64,000 nt of DNA, taken from assembly GCA_031261325.1 (NCBI GenBank), contig JAISKH010000077.1, positions 90,931 to 154,930 of the forward strand, written 5' to 3'. Source of the stretch: Oscillospiraceae bacterium. Lineage in GTDB: Bacteria > Bacillota > Clostridia > Oscillospirales > Oscillospiraceae. A model generated the notes under the pieces. It worked only from the letters and a program-made list of their open reading frames with translations. It ran no database searches and was not told the DNA's origin. Numbering within the stretch: position 1 is the stretch's first letter; the number at the start of each line of letters is the position of its first letter. The position numbers and the translations under genes are program-made. Positions 25,507 through 34,008 of the stretch are shown here, in pieces.

Positions 25507-26851
25507 TTGCGGTAACGAATATCCGAAGTGGCAGGGGCAATGCACCGCCTGCCGCGCTTGGAACACAATAGTTGAGGCGGAGCCTGTGCCCGAAGAGAAG
25601 AAGTCGGGACTGCGCTCCGCGTCCCGTCCGCTCGGCTCAAAGGGCGCGAGCGCGGTGCGCCGACTGCCTGACATTGACTCGCGCGAGGAGCCGCGCATAC
25701 CGACGGGCTTCACGGAGCTTGACCGCGTGCTTGGCGGCGGAGCTGTCAAAGGCTCGCTCGTGCTCGTCGGCGGCGCGCCGGGAATCGGCAAGTCAACGCT
25801 GATGTTGCAGCTGTGTGGCACGGTCGCGGCGGGCGTGAAAGTCCTGTACGTGTCGGGTGAGGAAAGCGAGCGGCAGATAAAAATGCGCGCCGAGCGGCTG
25901 CAAGTGTCGGGCGAGTCGCTGTATTTGCTGACGGAAACGGACATTGCCGACGCGGTTGAGGCGGCGGAAGCGTTGATGCCCGACATTGTGATTGTGGACT
26001 CCGTGCAGACGATGCGCAACGCGGAGCTTTCTGCGGCGGCGGGCAGCGTGACGCAGGTCAAGGACAGCTCAATGACGCTGTTACAGCTCGCGAAAAACAC
26101 GGGCGCGGCGGTGTTCCTCGTCAGCCATGTGAATAAAGAGGGCGCGATTGCGGGTCCCAAGGTCTTGGAGCACATCGTCGATTGTGTCCTGTACTTCGAG
26201 GGCGAGAGCCAAACGAGCTACCGCATACTACGCGCGGCGAAGAACCGCTTCGGCTCCACGAACGAAATCGGCGTGTTCGAGATGGGCGAGGAGGGGCTGG
26301 AGGAAATTCCGAACCCGAGTGAGCGGCTGTTATCCGGCAGAGTGCCGGGCGCACCGGGAACGTGCGTCGTGTGCCTGATTGAGGGCACGCGCCCCGTGCT
26401 CGCGGAGATTCAGGCGCTTGTCGCGCCGTCCGCGCTCGCGGTGCCGCGCCGCCACGCGACGGGCGTGGACTATAACCGCGCGATGATGCTGCTCGCGGCA
26501 TTGGAAAAGCGCGGCGGCGTGCGCATATCGGGGTGCGACGCTTACCTGAACGCCGTCGGCGGGCTGACGGTTGAGGACCCGGGCGCGGACCTCGCAATCG
26601 TGCTCGCAACCGCGTCGTGCTTCCGCGACAAGCCGATAGGCGACGACGTGGTTGCCGTCGGCGAGGTGGGCTTGACGGGCGAACTACGCAGCGTTTCGCG
26701 CATGGATATGCGCATTGCGGAAGCCCGCCGCATGGGCATGAAGCGCGTAATCCTACCCGACAGCGCGCGCAACTCCCTGCAAAAGCATGAGGGCGTGAAG
26801 CTGCTGCACGCGAAAACTGTAGGGGAAGCGTTGCGCTTACTGGGAATATGA
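25472..26851 (+). CDS. radA: DNA repair protein RadA/Sms
   Basis: 459 residues, standard length. A four-Cys zinc finger (C10, C13, C24, C27), a RecA-like core with Walker A GAPGIGKST (101-109), the RadA-specific KNRFG motif near residue 258, and a C-terminal Lon-like domain. RadA is a hexameric helicase that drives branch migration in recombination. The TTG start is supported by GGAGG (25458-25462) 9 nt upstream and by the MAKVRTVFYC N-terminus typical of the family. The gene starts inside the end of cwlD, so it can be expressed from the sporulation promoter; a separate vegetative promoter is expected but not located. Confidence 0.95.
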   Translation: MAKVRTVFYCTDCGNEYPKWQGQCTACRAWNTIVEAEPVPEEKKSGLRSASRPLGSKGASAVRRLPDIDSREEPRIPTGFTELDRVLGGGAVKGSLVLVGGAPGIGKSTLMLQLCGTVAAGVKVLYVSGEESERQIKMRAERLQVSGESLYLLTETDIADAVEAAEALMPDIVIVDSVQTMRNAELSAAAGSVTQVKDSSMTLLQLAKNTGAAVFLVSHVNKEGAIAGPKVLEHIVDCVLYFEGESQTSYRILRAAKNRFGSTNEIGVFEMGEEGLEEIPNPSERLLSGRVPGAPGTCVVCLIEGTRPVLAEIQALVAPSALAVPRRHATGVDYNRAMMLLAALEKRGGVRISGCDAYLNAVGGLTVEDPGADLAIVLATASCFRDKPIGDDVVAVGEVGLTGELRSVSRMDMRIAEARRMGMKRVILPDSARNSLQKHEGVKLLHAKTVGEALRLLGI

Positions 26852-26925
26852 CGCAATAAAATTACAAACTGTAACTTAATGCGCGATTTTAACCCAACTG
26901 TTAACTAATTGTAATTCAATTTTAA

Positions 26926-26953
26926 TTGTAGTATCGTTTATTTGCTGTATAAT
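26926..26953 (+). promoter_or_regulatory. candidate promoter of Tyr-repeat membrane protein gene
   Basis: TTGTAG (26926-26931), a 16-bp spacer, perfect TATAAT (26948-26953), about 40 bp upstream of the ATG. Confidence 0.55.
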
Positions 26954-26993
26954 TATTTCATCATAGAAATAAATGTACGAAAGGGAACAAGAT

Positions 26994-29201
26994 ATGTTTT
27001 GTCAAAAATGCGGCGCGGAACAAAAAGAGGGCGCGCGCTTCTGCACCAAATGCGGCGCGCAGCTCGGAGCAGCCGAAGAAACGGTTGCGGCACCGATTGA
27101 AGAGACGGCGGCGGAGCCGACAATTGCGCCCCTGAGAGGGCAGCTCCCCGAATCCGAACCCGTCATTGAACCCGTTGTCGAGTCGGAACCCATCGCCGAA
27201 CCCGAATCGGAAGCGGAGCCGATTGTCATCGACGAGGAATCGGAAATAATTTCGGAATACGCGGAAGATTATACAATAGAGGAAGCTTCGGAGTTTACGC
27301 CCGTGGACGAACCGAGCGACGCTGCTGACGCGGCTCCCGCATACGCCGCACCCGTCGTCGGCACGGCGACCGCGGAACGCGAGGAACCGCCATTCGTGCC
27401 CCAACCGCTAAAAAAACGCCGCGTCTGGCCGTGGTTCACGGCGGCGGGCGTACTCGTCGCCGCGCTCATCACGTGCATAATACTGATACTGCCGCTGCTC
27501 GGGAAAGCGAACGACTTGACAAAGGCTTACGGCAAGCTCGCGCCCGTACTGCAAGCGCGGTATGAGGAATCGCCGCTCAGTATTTTCAGCGTAATCGCGA
27601 ACAACGCGAAGGACGGCGCGCTCTCCGTGGACGTCGCCTACAACGACGAATACGGCGACAGCTACAGCGGCAACGTCACGCTGCTGTCAAAGGGTTCTTA
27701 CATCGCTAACGGGGACGCATACGGCTTGACGGCGAACATCAATGTTTACGACATGGCAATTGACCTTGAGGCGTACTTCAACAGAGACCGCGCCGTAATG
27801 CGGTCGCAGTTCGTGGACGGCAACTTCTACGGCTTTGATTACGACACGTTCAGCGATGAGATTTGGTCATTCGCGGACGCGGTTGGGCTGGACGCGGAGG
27901 TCGTTGAGGTTCTGGAGCAATACGTGGATATGCTCGCCAACAGCAACGCGAACGACGTCAGCAACACAAGCTCCGCGCTCAACGGCGAATTGAGCGACAT
28001 ATTTAAGAGCTTTGTGAAAGCCTGCAAACTCACGGACGAACGCCGCACCATCACCACAAACGGCAACGACGTGACGGCGAACGCCATAGTCTACACGATA
28101 ACCAAGGAAGCGGTCAAGGGTCTGCTCGTTGACCTTGCCGACCTCGCGCGGAACAACTCGGAGTTCCGCGAGCTGATGACCGCGCAGCTTGAAACGGCGG
28201 TCGGCAGCTTCGCGGGTTTCGGTGTCGGCGACGATTATGGTTACGGTTACGATTACGGCTATGATTATGACTACGACTACGATTACGGTTATGATTACGG
28301 TTATGATTACGATTATGATTACGATTATGACTACGACTACGGTTATGACTACGATTACGATTACGACTACGATTATGGCTACGATTATGATTACAACTAC
28401 GATTCCGATTATGATTACGATTACAACTGGGACGAATATGACTATAGTGATTACAATGACGACTACGACTGGGGCGACATGTATGACGAGGGCGAGTGGG
28501 ACGATGACTGGTACGACTACACATCGTACTTTGTCGCCGACTCGTTGAGCTACGCGCAACCGTCAATCTTACCTCCGAGTTATTACGCGAAGCAGCAGTA
28601 CGACGCGTTCCTGAGCGCGCTTGACGTGATGATTGCCGAGTTCGACAGAGCGTACAAGGGCGAGCTTGAGCTTGTGCACTACATAGCAAGCGGCGGGCAG
28701 CTCATTCGCGTAGCGTACGAGGGGTACATTTCAATCAACGGCGAGCGCGCGGACTTCGACGTGTACCTTGACTTCGGCGAGACGGAGCAGAGCGACTGGG
28801 TGTTCCACGCGGGCATGACAGCGGATTACGAGGAGCTGTGGGCGGAGGTTCGTTGGGCGCACAACGCACTCGGCGACAGCGTGCGGGACATACTGTGGTT
28901 TGAGGTTAATGACGGCTACGGCACCGAGACAATAAAGCTCTATTCAGATTGGAACAAGTCGTCGGGCGCGCTCACGCTGGGCGCGGAGGATTATTACGAG
29001 ACTTATGAAACCGTCGGCAACCTAAAGGTCACGGACGACACGTTCAAGCTGACGCTCGGTAACGGCGAGCCGCTAATCATCGCCGTGTCAAGCAAGAGCG
29101 GCGCGAACATTCCCGACCCCGACTATATCGACCTCTCGCGTTGGACGGACACGCTCGTGCCGAGTCTGGAAGCGGCAATCGAGCGGCTGATGGGATTCTA
29201 A
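26994..29201 (+). CDS. zinc-ribbon single-span membrane protein with long (Asp/Gly)-Tyr repeat
   Basis: 735 residues from the ATG preceded by AAAGGGA; an earlier in-frame ATG lacks a ribosome site. The N-terminal zinc ribbon has C3, C6, C17 and C20 (MFCQKCG...FCTKCG). An acidic Pro/Glu-rich stretch follows, then one membrane helix at about 145-168, and a roughly 560-residue region predicted outside the cell. Residues 414-469 are 28 consecutive dipeptides of the form [D/G/N]Y, followed by a further Asp/Tyr/Trp-rich stretch to about 510. A beta-rich C-terminal domain ends the protein. The zinc-ribbon/TM/extracellular layout is common in Clostridia (DUF4352- or TcaA-like proteins), but the repeat is not part of any family I know. 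The function is unknown. Monocistronic. Confidence 0.85.
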   Translation: MFCQKCGAEQKEGARFCTKCGAQLGAAEETVAAPIEETAAEPTIAPLRGQLPESEPVIEPVVESEPIAEPESEAEPIVIDEESEIISEYAEDYTIEEASEFTPVDEPSDAADAAPAYAAPVVGTATAEREEPPFVPQPLKKRRVWPWFTAAGVLVAALITCIILILPLLGKANDLTKAYGKLAPVLQARYEESPLSIFSVIANNAKDGALSVDVAYNDEYGDSYSGNVTLLSKGSYIANGDAYGLTANINVYDMAIDLEAYFNRDRAVMRSQFVDGNFYGFDYDTFSDEIWSFADAVGLDAEVVEVLEQYVDMLANSNANDVSNTSSALNGELSDIFKSFVKACKLTDERRTITTNGNDVTANAIVYTITKEAVKGLLVDLADLARNNSEFRELMTAQLETAVGSFAGFGVGDDYGYGYDYGYDYDYDYDYGYDYGYDYDYDYDYDYDYGYDYDYDYDYDYGYDYDYNYDSDYDYDYNWDEYDYSDYNDDYDWGDMYDEGEWDDDWYDYTSYFVADSLSYAQPSILPPSYYAKQQYDAFLSALDVMIAEFDRAYKGELELVHYIASGGQLIRVAYEGYISINGERADFDVYLDFGETEQSDWVFHAGMTADYEELWAEVRWAHNALGDSVRDILWFEVNDGYGTETIKLYSDWNKSSGALTLGAEDYYETYETVGNLKVTDDTFKLTLGNGEPLIIAVSSKSGANIPDPDYIDLSRWTDTLVPSLEAAIERLMGF
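28233..28400 (+). repeat. 6-bp-unit coding repeat, 28 x (GAY/GGY/AAC)(TAY)
   Basis: 28 uninterrupted two-codon units encode Asp-Tyr (mostly), Gly-Tyr or Asn-Tyr. Both codons of Asp (GAT/GAC) and of Tyr (TAT/TAC) are mixed irregularly, so the protein pattern is cleaner than the DNA pattern. Confidence 0.92.
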
Positions 29202-29215
29202 ACGAAAAAAGCCAC

Positions 29216-29244
29216 GGGGACGCGGGAACGCGTCCCCGATTATT
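29216..29244 (+). terminator. terminator-like hairpin after Tyr-repeat gene
   Basis: Arms GGGGACGCG (29216-29224) and CGCGTCCCC (29229-29237) with loop GGAA, followed by the weak tail GATTATTT. Confidence 0.65.
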
Positions 29245-29267
29245 TACGCACAGTTTTTGCGCGACGA

Positions 29268-29296
29268 ACATATTCTATGGCTTATCCTCATATTAT
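29268..29296 (+). promoter_or_regulatory. sigma-E-like promoter of spoIVA
   Basis: ACATATT (29268-29274), a 14-bp spacer, CATATTAT (29289-29296). -10 CATAnnnT and all informative -35 positions except the first match the Bacillus sigma-E pattern. It lies 34 bp before the GTG start and covers an upstream in-frame ATG (29277), which therefore cannot be the start of this transcript. Confidence 0.75.
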
Positions 29297-29330
29297 TGAC
29301 CATGCCGATAATATTGAAGGAGGGCGTATA

Positions 29331-30803
29331 GTGAGCGGTATTTACGAGGACATTGCCCGACGCACGGGCGGAGATATATATCTGGGGGTGGTGGGACCCG
29401 TCAGGACAGGTAAATCCACGTTTATCAAGCACTTCATGGAGACACTCGTTATCCCCAACATCGAAAACGTCTACATGCGCGAGCGCGCGCACGACGAGCT
29501 GCCGCAGAGCGGAAGCGGCAGAACGATTATGACCTCGGAACCGAAGTTCGTGCCGGAGGAAGCCGTTAAAATCGCGCTCGACGGCGGTGCGGAGGCGCGC
29601 GTTCGCCTGATTGACTGCGTGGGCTACATGGTAAACGGCGCGCTTGGGCAGTTCGAGGGCGAGAACGAGCGCATGGTGACGACCCCGTGGTACGACTACG
29701 AGATACCGCTGACGCAAGCGGCGGAGCTTGGAACGCGCCGCGTCATCACCGAGCACTCAACAATCGGCGTCGTCGTCACGACAGACGGCAGCATCACGGA
29801 CTTTAACCGCGACGACTACATTGAGCCGGAAACGCGCGTCATCGACGAGCTGAAAGCGCTTGGTAAGCCGTTCCTAATCCTGCTCAACTCGACAGAGCCG
29901 AACGCGCCGCATACGCAGGCGCTCCGCGCGGAGCTGTCGGAAAAGCACGGCGTTACCTGCGTGGCAAAAAACTGCGCGACAATGAGCGCGGACGACGTGT
30001 CGGGAGTAATCAAGTCCGTGTTGTACGAATTTCCGCTGAACGAACTAGGCATATTCCTGCCGCCGTGGGTGGACGCGTTGCCGCGCGACCACGCAATCAA
30101 GGCGAGCCTAATGGATACGATTCGCCGCCACGCGGAGAATTGCGGGCGAATCCGCGACGTTGAGCCAACCGTCAACGCGCTCGGCGCGAGCGAGAACATC
30201 TCAAACGCAATGGTGCGCGAGCTGGACTTAGGGCGCGGGCGCGCCGCCGCAACGCTCGACATTCCGCGCGAGCTGTTTTACGCGACGCTCGGCGAGCAGT
30301 CAGGCTTTGAGATACGCGACGACGGCGACCTAGTGTCGCTGCTCACCGAGCTGTCAACCGTCAAGCGCGAGTACGACCGCATTGACTCGGCGTTACGCGA
30401 CGTGCGCGAGCGCGGCTACGGCATCGTCATGCCGTCGCGTGAGGAGTTGAAGCTTGAGGAACCCGAAATAGTGCGGCAGGGCGGACGCTACGGCGTGAAG
30501 CTCAAGGCTTCCGCGCCGAGTATCCACATGATGCTCGCGAACATCGAAACCGAGGTGTCGCCCGCCGTCGGCGGTGAGCGCGCGAGCGAGGATATTATCA
30601 ACTTCCTCCTGCAAGAGTTCGAGGGCGACGTCAGCAAGATATGGGAGTCCAACATGTTCGGCAAATCGCTCTACGATATTGCGGGCGAGGGACTGAACGC
30701 CAAAATTAAGAAAATGCCCGAGGAAACGCAGCAAAAGCTACAAAACACCCTCCAACGCATAATAAACGAAGGCTCCGGCGGCATAATCTGCATAATATTG
30801 TAA
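29331..30803 (+). CDS. spoIVA: stage IV sporulation protein A (spore coat basement ATPase)
   Basis: 490 residues (the Bacillus protein is 492). The GTG start is set by GAAGGAGGG (29316-29324) and by alignment of SGIYEDIARRTGGDIYLGVVG with the known N-terminus. Walker A GPVRTGKST is at 22-30, and family blocks DELPQSGSGRTIMTSEPKFVP, LIDCVGYMV and RTDxxxxEHSTIGVVVTTDG-like segments are intact. The C-terminal INEGSGGIICIIL matches the region needed for membrane localisation. SpoIVA polymerises with ATP hydrolysis around the forespore to form the coat base, anchored by SpoVM (not seen here). Its presence shows that the organism belongs to an endospore-forming lineage. Monocistronic, with a sigma-E-like promoter and a strong terminator. 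Confidence 0.97.
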   Translation: MSGIYEDIARRTGGDIYLGVVGPVRTGKSTFIKHFMETLVIPNIENVYMRERAHDELPQSGSGRTIMTSEPKFVPEEAVKIALDGGAEARVRLIDCVGYMVNGALGQFEGENERMVTTPWYDYEIPLTQAAELGTRRVITEHSTIGVVVTTDGSITDFNRDDYIEPETRVIDELKALGKPFLILLNSTEPNAPHTQALRAELSEKHGVTCVAKNCATMSADDVSGVIKSVLYEFPLNELGIFLPPWVDALPRDHAIKASLMDTIRRHAENCGRIRDVEPTVNALGASENISNAMVRELDLGRGRAAATLDIPRELFYATLGEQSGFEIRDDGDLVSLLTELSTVKREYDRIDSALRDVRERGYGIVMPSREELKLEEPEIVRQGGRYGVKLKASAPSIHMMLANIETEVSPAVGGERASEDIINFLLQEFEGDVSKIWESNMFGKSLYDIAGEGLNAKIKKMPEETQQKLQNTLQRIINEGSGGIICIIL

Positions 30804-30845
30804 GCAATAACAAGCCCACCCGCTAAGGGTGGGCTTGTTATTGCT
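30803..30845. terminator. bidirectional terminator, 19-bp perfect stem
   Basis: Arms 30803-30821 and 30827-30845 are perfect complements with a 5-nt loop. It begins at the last base of the spoIVA stop codon and also faces the convergent oxidoreductase gene. Confidence 0.9.
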
Positions 30846-30858
30846 AATGTCGCGTCCC

Positions 30859-30893
30859 CAATTGTCAATTGTCCATTGTCAACTGTCAATTGT
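30859..30893. repeat. five tandem CAATTGT-type heptamers
   Basis: CAATTGT, CAATTGT, CCATTGT, CAACTGT, CAATTGT in direct succession immediately 3' of the oxidoreductase gene stop. Read on the minus strand the array is a series of TTGACA-like boxes. The origin is unknown; similar heptamer arrays occur in other bacterial genomes, as far as I recall. Confidence 0.85.
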
Positions 30894-32839
30894 TATCTGC
30901 CAACGTCTCTCGCCACGTGGAACGCGACGCGCGTCGCTTCAACGATGTTCTTCGGGTTCACGCAGTCGCCGATTTGGTGGAACTCCGGCGCGAGCGGGCG
31001 CAGCTCGTCCGCAATATCGCGCAGAGGAGCCTGCCCCACGGCGTAAACCACCGTGTCCGCCGCCAAAAACTCGTTTGCGCCGTCGCGCTCAACCGTCACG
31101 CCGTCCGCGCGAATCTCAACCGCACGGGTTGACAGCCGCACGTCAATCTCTTGCCGCGCAAGCTCAAGCCGAATCGCCAGACCCTGCAACATGTTGCCGC
31201 CGTCCGACAGCGCGTCCGCAAGCTCGACAATCGCGACCTCACGCCCCTGCCGCGCGAGATGAATCGCAAGCTCCGTGCCGACAAGTCCGCCGCCGAGAAT
31301 CGCGACGCGTTGACCCGCGGGCGCAATGCCGCGGTACACGTCCTCCGCGCCGACGGCGTGCTCGATGCCGGGAATGTTCGGCTTGACGGGACGCGCGCCG
31401 ACGGCGGCGATGATAACGTCAGGCTCAAGTGAACGCGCAAGCTCCGGCGTGACCGCCGTGCCGAGCCGCACATCAACGCCCACTCTCGTGACGGCAGCCT
31501 CCTGATTGTCCAAAAACGCGGTCAAATGCGCCTTGAACGATACCTCATCTTCGCACCGCAAAACGCCGCCCAAGCGGTCAGACTTCTCCGCGAGAATGAC
31601 CTCGTGCCCGCGCTCCGCCGCCGTAATTGCCGCGCGCATACCCGCAATGCCGCCGCCGGCGACGAGCACACGTTTCTTTTCGGCGGGCGGCAACGCCCAC
31701 TTCACCTCTGTCTCGTGCCCGATTTCGGGGTTCATCGCGCAGATGAACTGCCCCTTGTCCATGAGGTTTGAGAAGCAGGACAGGCACCGCATACACGGGT
31801 TTATCTCGCGCTCACGCCCGCCGCGAGCCTTGCGCGGCAAGTCGGGGTCCGCAATCAGCCCGCGCGCCAGCTCCACAACATCCGCCTGCCCCGACGCGAT
31901 AATCTCTTCCATCTGCGCGGGGTCGGTCAGCGCGCCGACAGTCGCGACGGCGGAGTGCTTAATGTGCTTTTTAATTTCGGCAGCGAACTTGACGTTCACG
32001 CCATCGGGCAGGAACATGTCGGGGTGCGTGACCGTGAACACGTCCCACACCTCATGGCTCCCCGCCGAGACGTGAATGAGGTCAAGATGCCCGTCAAGCT
32101 GTTTGGCGATAGCAATGCCCTCGTCCAAGTCGTACCCGTTCGGGTTGCACTCCGAGCCTGAAATGCGCATCTCAATCGGGAAGTTACGCCCGACGGCGCG
32201 CCGCACGGCTTTGCAAACCTCAACGGCGAAGCGACAGCGGTTCTCAACGCTCCCGCCCCAGCGGTCCGTCCGCTGATTCGTCAGCGGCGACATGAACTGC
32301 GTAATCAGCCAGCCGTGCCCGCCGTGGATTGTGACCATGCCGTAACCGCACTTCTTGCTGAACGCGGCGGCTTGCGCGAATTGGTCGATAACCGCGTAGA
32401 TTTTCTCCTCCGTCATTGCCTCAACGGGGAAACCCTCGTCGGTCGTGTAAGCCATCGGACCGAACAGCTTGTGACCGAGCCGCGCCGCCTCGTGCGCGTG
32501 ACTGCCCGCGTGCGACAGCTCGATTGACGCGATTGCGCCGTGCCGCGAGATTGAGTCGGCAAGCGACGACAGCGCGGGCGAACCCGCCGCGTCGTCAAGC
32601 GCGATATGCCCCGCGTTAAACCGCGCGTCGCGGTTGACCATTGCGTCCCCGACGCACACGGAAGCCGCGCCGCCGATTGCCTTGCGCTCGTAGTAGGCAT
32701 TTGTCTCGGCAATCGGGAAATTACGCGACGTGAGGTGCGCCGTGCCTGTGGGGGAGGCGAAGATTCGGTTGCGGAACACCGTCCCCGCAAGCGTGATGGG
32801 TGAAAACAGGTGCGGATACTTTAGCTCAAACATATTCAT
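30893..32839 (-). CDS. NADH:flavin oxidoreductase / Old Yellow Enzyme family with Fe-S and FAD domains
   Basis: 648 residues, the size of 2,4-dienoyl-CoA reductase / BaiCD-type enzymes. An N-terminal OYE TIM barrel (1-350) has VTIHGGHGWLITQFMSPLTNQRTDRWGGS, the FMN and active-site block. A Cys cluster CMRCLSCF...C follows, ligating a 4Fe-4S centre, and then a FAD/NAD(P) module with GGGIAGMRAA and GGGLVGTELA Rossmann motifs. These cytoplasmic enzymes reduce enoate, enone or dienoyl-CoA bonds with NAD(P)H; the substrate is unknown. Several starts are close: TTG 32842, ATG 32839 and ATG 32833. AAAGG is best spaced for 32833, so the N-terminus is uncertain by two residues. It begins about 17 bp after the RluA-type gene and is probably in its operon. 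Confidence 0.92.
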   Translation of the reverse strand: MNMFELKYPHLFSPITLAGTVFRNRIFASPTGTAHLTSRNFPIAETNAYYERKAIGGAASVCVGDAMVNRDARFNAGHIALDDAAGSPALSSLADSISRHGAIASIELSHAGSHAHEAARLGHKLFGPMAYTTDEGFPVEAMTEEKIYAVIDQFAQAAAFSKKCGYGMVTIHGGHGWLITQFMSPLTNQRTDRWGGSVENRCRFAVEVCKAVRRAVGRNFPIEMRISGSECNPNGYDLDEGIAIAKQLDGHLDLIHVSAGSHEVWDVFTVTHPDMFLPDGVNVKFAAEIKKHIKHSAVATVGALTDPAQMEEIIASGQADVVELARGLIADPDLPRKARGGREREINPCMRCLSCFSNLMDKGQFICAMNPEIGHETEVKWALPPAEKKRVLVAGGGIAGMRAAITAAERGHEVILAEKSDRLGGVLRCEDEVSFKAHLTAFLDNQEAAVTRVGVDVRLGTAVTPELARSLEPDVIIAAVGARPVKPNIPGIEHAVGAEDVYRGIAPAGQRVAILGGGLVGTELAIHLARQGREVAIVELADALSDGGNMLQGLAIRLELARQEIDVRLSTRAVEIRADGVTVERDGANEFLAADTVVYAVGQAPLRDIADELRPLAPEFHQIGDCVNPKNIVEATRVAFHVARDVGR

Positions 32840-32856
32840 CAACCTTTCAGTTTAAT

Positions 32857-33813
32857 CTACGCAAAATACTTATCGACGAAATCAACGCGCGCCAACGCAA
32901 ACTCACGCCCGCGCAAGTACTCCAGCACGCCCGCGTCGGTCGCGAACGTAAACGCGAGCTTGTACGAGCACAGCAACTGGAATTTCTCGCCGTATTGCCC
33001 GTTTTCCGCGTTTTTCCCGTATTTCCCGTCACCGACGAGCGGGTGCCCCGCCTTGGCGAGCTGCGCGCGAATCTGGTGCGTCCGCCCCGTAACCAGTCGG
33101 CACTCAAGCAGCGACAGGTCGCCCGCCGACTTCAGCGTCCTGTACTCCGTCGCGGCGAACTGCGCCCCGGGTGTTGGCTTGTCGGAGACGAACACTTGAT
33201 TCTTAACCGCGTCCTTGAACAGATACCCCTCAAGCCGACCGCTCGGCGGCTTAATCCTGCCGTAAATCGCCGCGAGATACAGCTTGTCAAGCTCGCGCAG
33301 TTTAATCTTCTCGTTCATTACCCGCAGCGACTCCGCGTTCTTCGCGGCGATTACAATACCCGACGTGTTGCGGTCGATGCGGTTGCACAGCGCGGGCGCG
33401 AAAGCGTTCTCCTCGCGCGGGTTCCACTCGCGCTTCTGGTACAAATACGCCTGAACGCGCGCAATCAACGTCGCGTAGTCAAACCCGCCGTCGGAGTGAC
33501 ACAGCACGCCCGCGGGCTTGTTCAGCAGCATGATATTCGCGTCCTCATAAACAACGTCAAGGTTCGGTGTTGACACGCGCAGGAACGCGTTGTCCTCGCG
33601 CGGCGTCTCAAAAAATTCGTCGTTGATGTACATCTGAACAGCGTCGCCGACCTCAAGCCGCGCGTCCCGCGCCGACTTCCGCGCGTTGACCTTGACGCGC
33701 CCGAGACGAATGTACTTTTGCGCGAGAGACGACGGAACGAGCGGAGCCGCCTTTGCGATAAAACGGTCAAGTCGAACGCCCGCGTCATTTTTGCCGATTG
33801 CAAATTCCTTCAT
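32857..33813 (-). CDS. RluA-family 23S rRNA pseudouridine synthase
   Basis: 318 residues. An N-terminal S4 RNA-binding domain (about 14-75: VRLDRFIAKAAPLVPSSLAQKYIRLGRVKVNARK) precedes the synthase domain. The catalytic Asp lies in NRIDRNTSG, a variant of HRLDxxTSG, and the C-terminal motif is LVTGRTHQIRAQLA. The S4 plus RluA layout matches RluC/RluD-type enzymes that modify 23S rRNA uridines; the exact site cannot be assigned. ATG with a weak AAGGAAT site. It is the first gene of a two-gene unit with the OYE-type oxidoreductase, driven by a consensus promoter that abuts that of the yceD-rpmF operon. Confidence 0.93.
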   Translation of the reverse strand: MKEFAIGKNDAGVRLDRFIAKAAPLVPSSLAQKYIRLGRVKVNARKSARDARLEVGDAVQMYINDEFFETPREDNAFLRVSTPNLDVVYEDANIMLLNKPAGVLCHSDGGFDYATLIARVQAYLYQKREWNPREENAFAPALCNRIDRNTSGIVIAAKNAESLRVMNEKIKLRELDKLYLAAIYGRIKPPSGRLEGYLFKDAVKNQVFVSDKPTPGAQFAATEYRTLKSAGDLSLLECRLVTGRTHQIRAQLAKAGHPLVGDGKYGKNAENGQYGEKFQLLCSYKLAFTFATDAGVLEYLRGREFALARVDFVDKYFA

Positions 33814-33876
33814 ATAGTTAATAATTCCTTAATATTATGTGTGCGTTTTTAACGCCAAATTGAACTGTATGCGAGT

Positions 33877-33905
33877 ATTATATATGATTTCAACCGAAAA
33901 AACAA
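33877..33905 (-). promoter_or_regulatory. promoter of RluA-type / oxidoreductase operon
   Basis: On the minus strand: TTGTTT (33900-33905), a 17-bp spacer, perfect TATAAT (33877-33882). Its -35 box directly touches the divergent yceD -35 box. Confidence 0.8.
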
Positions 33906-33934
33906 TTGACAAGCGGCAATTCTTAGCTTATAAT
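33906..33934 (+). promoter_or_regulatory. consensus promoter of yceD-rpmF operon
   Basis: TTGACA (33906-33911), a 17-bp spacer, TATAAT (33929-33934): a perfect sigma-A consensus, fitting for ribosome-related genes. Confidence 0.9.
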
Positions 33935-34008
33935 TACTACACAAAGTACAGTAACACAGTTTGAGCTGCCACTTTTCCGATTAGAGATAAAACGGCTGAG
34001 GTAATGCA

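Noticed and set aside
27867..28559. 230-residue minus-strand ORF rich in Val/Ile
   Set aside because: Mirror image of the Asp-Tyr codons of the real plus-strand gene; no start site or domain.
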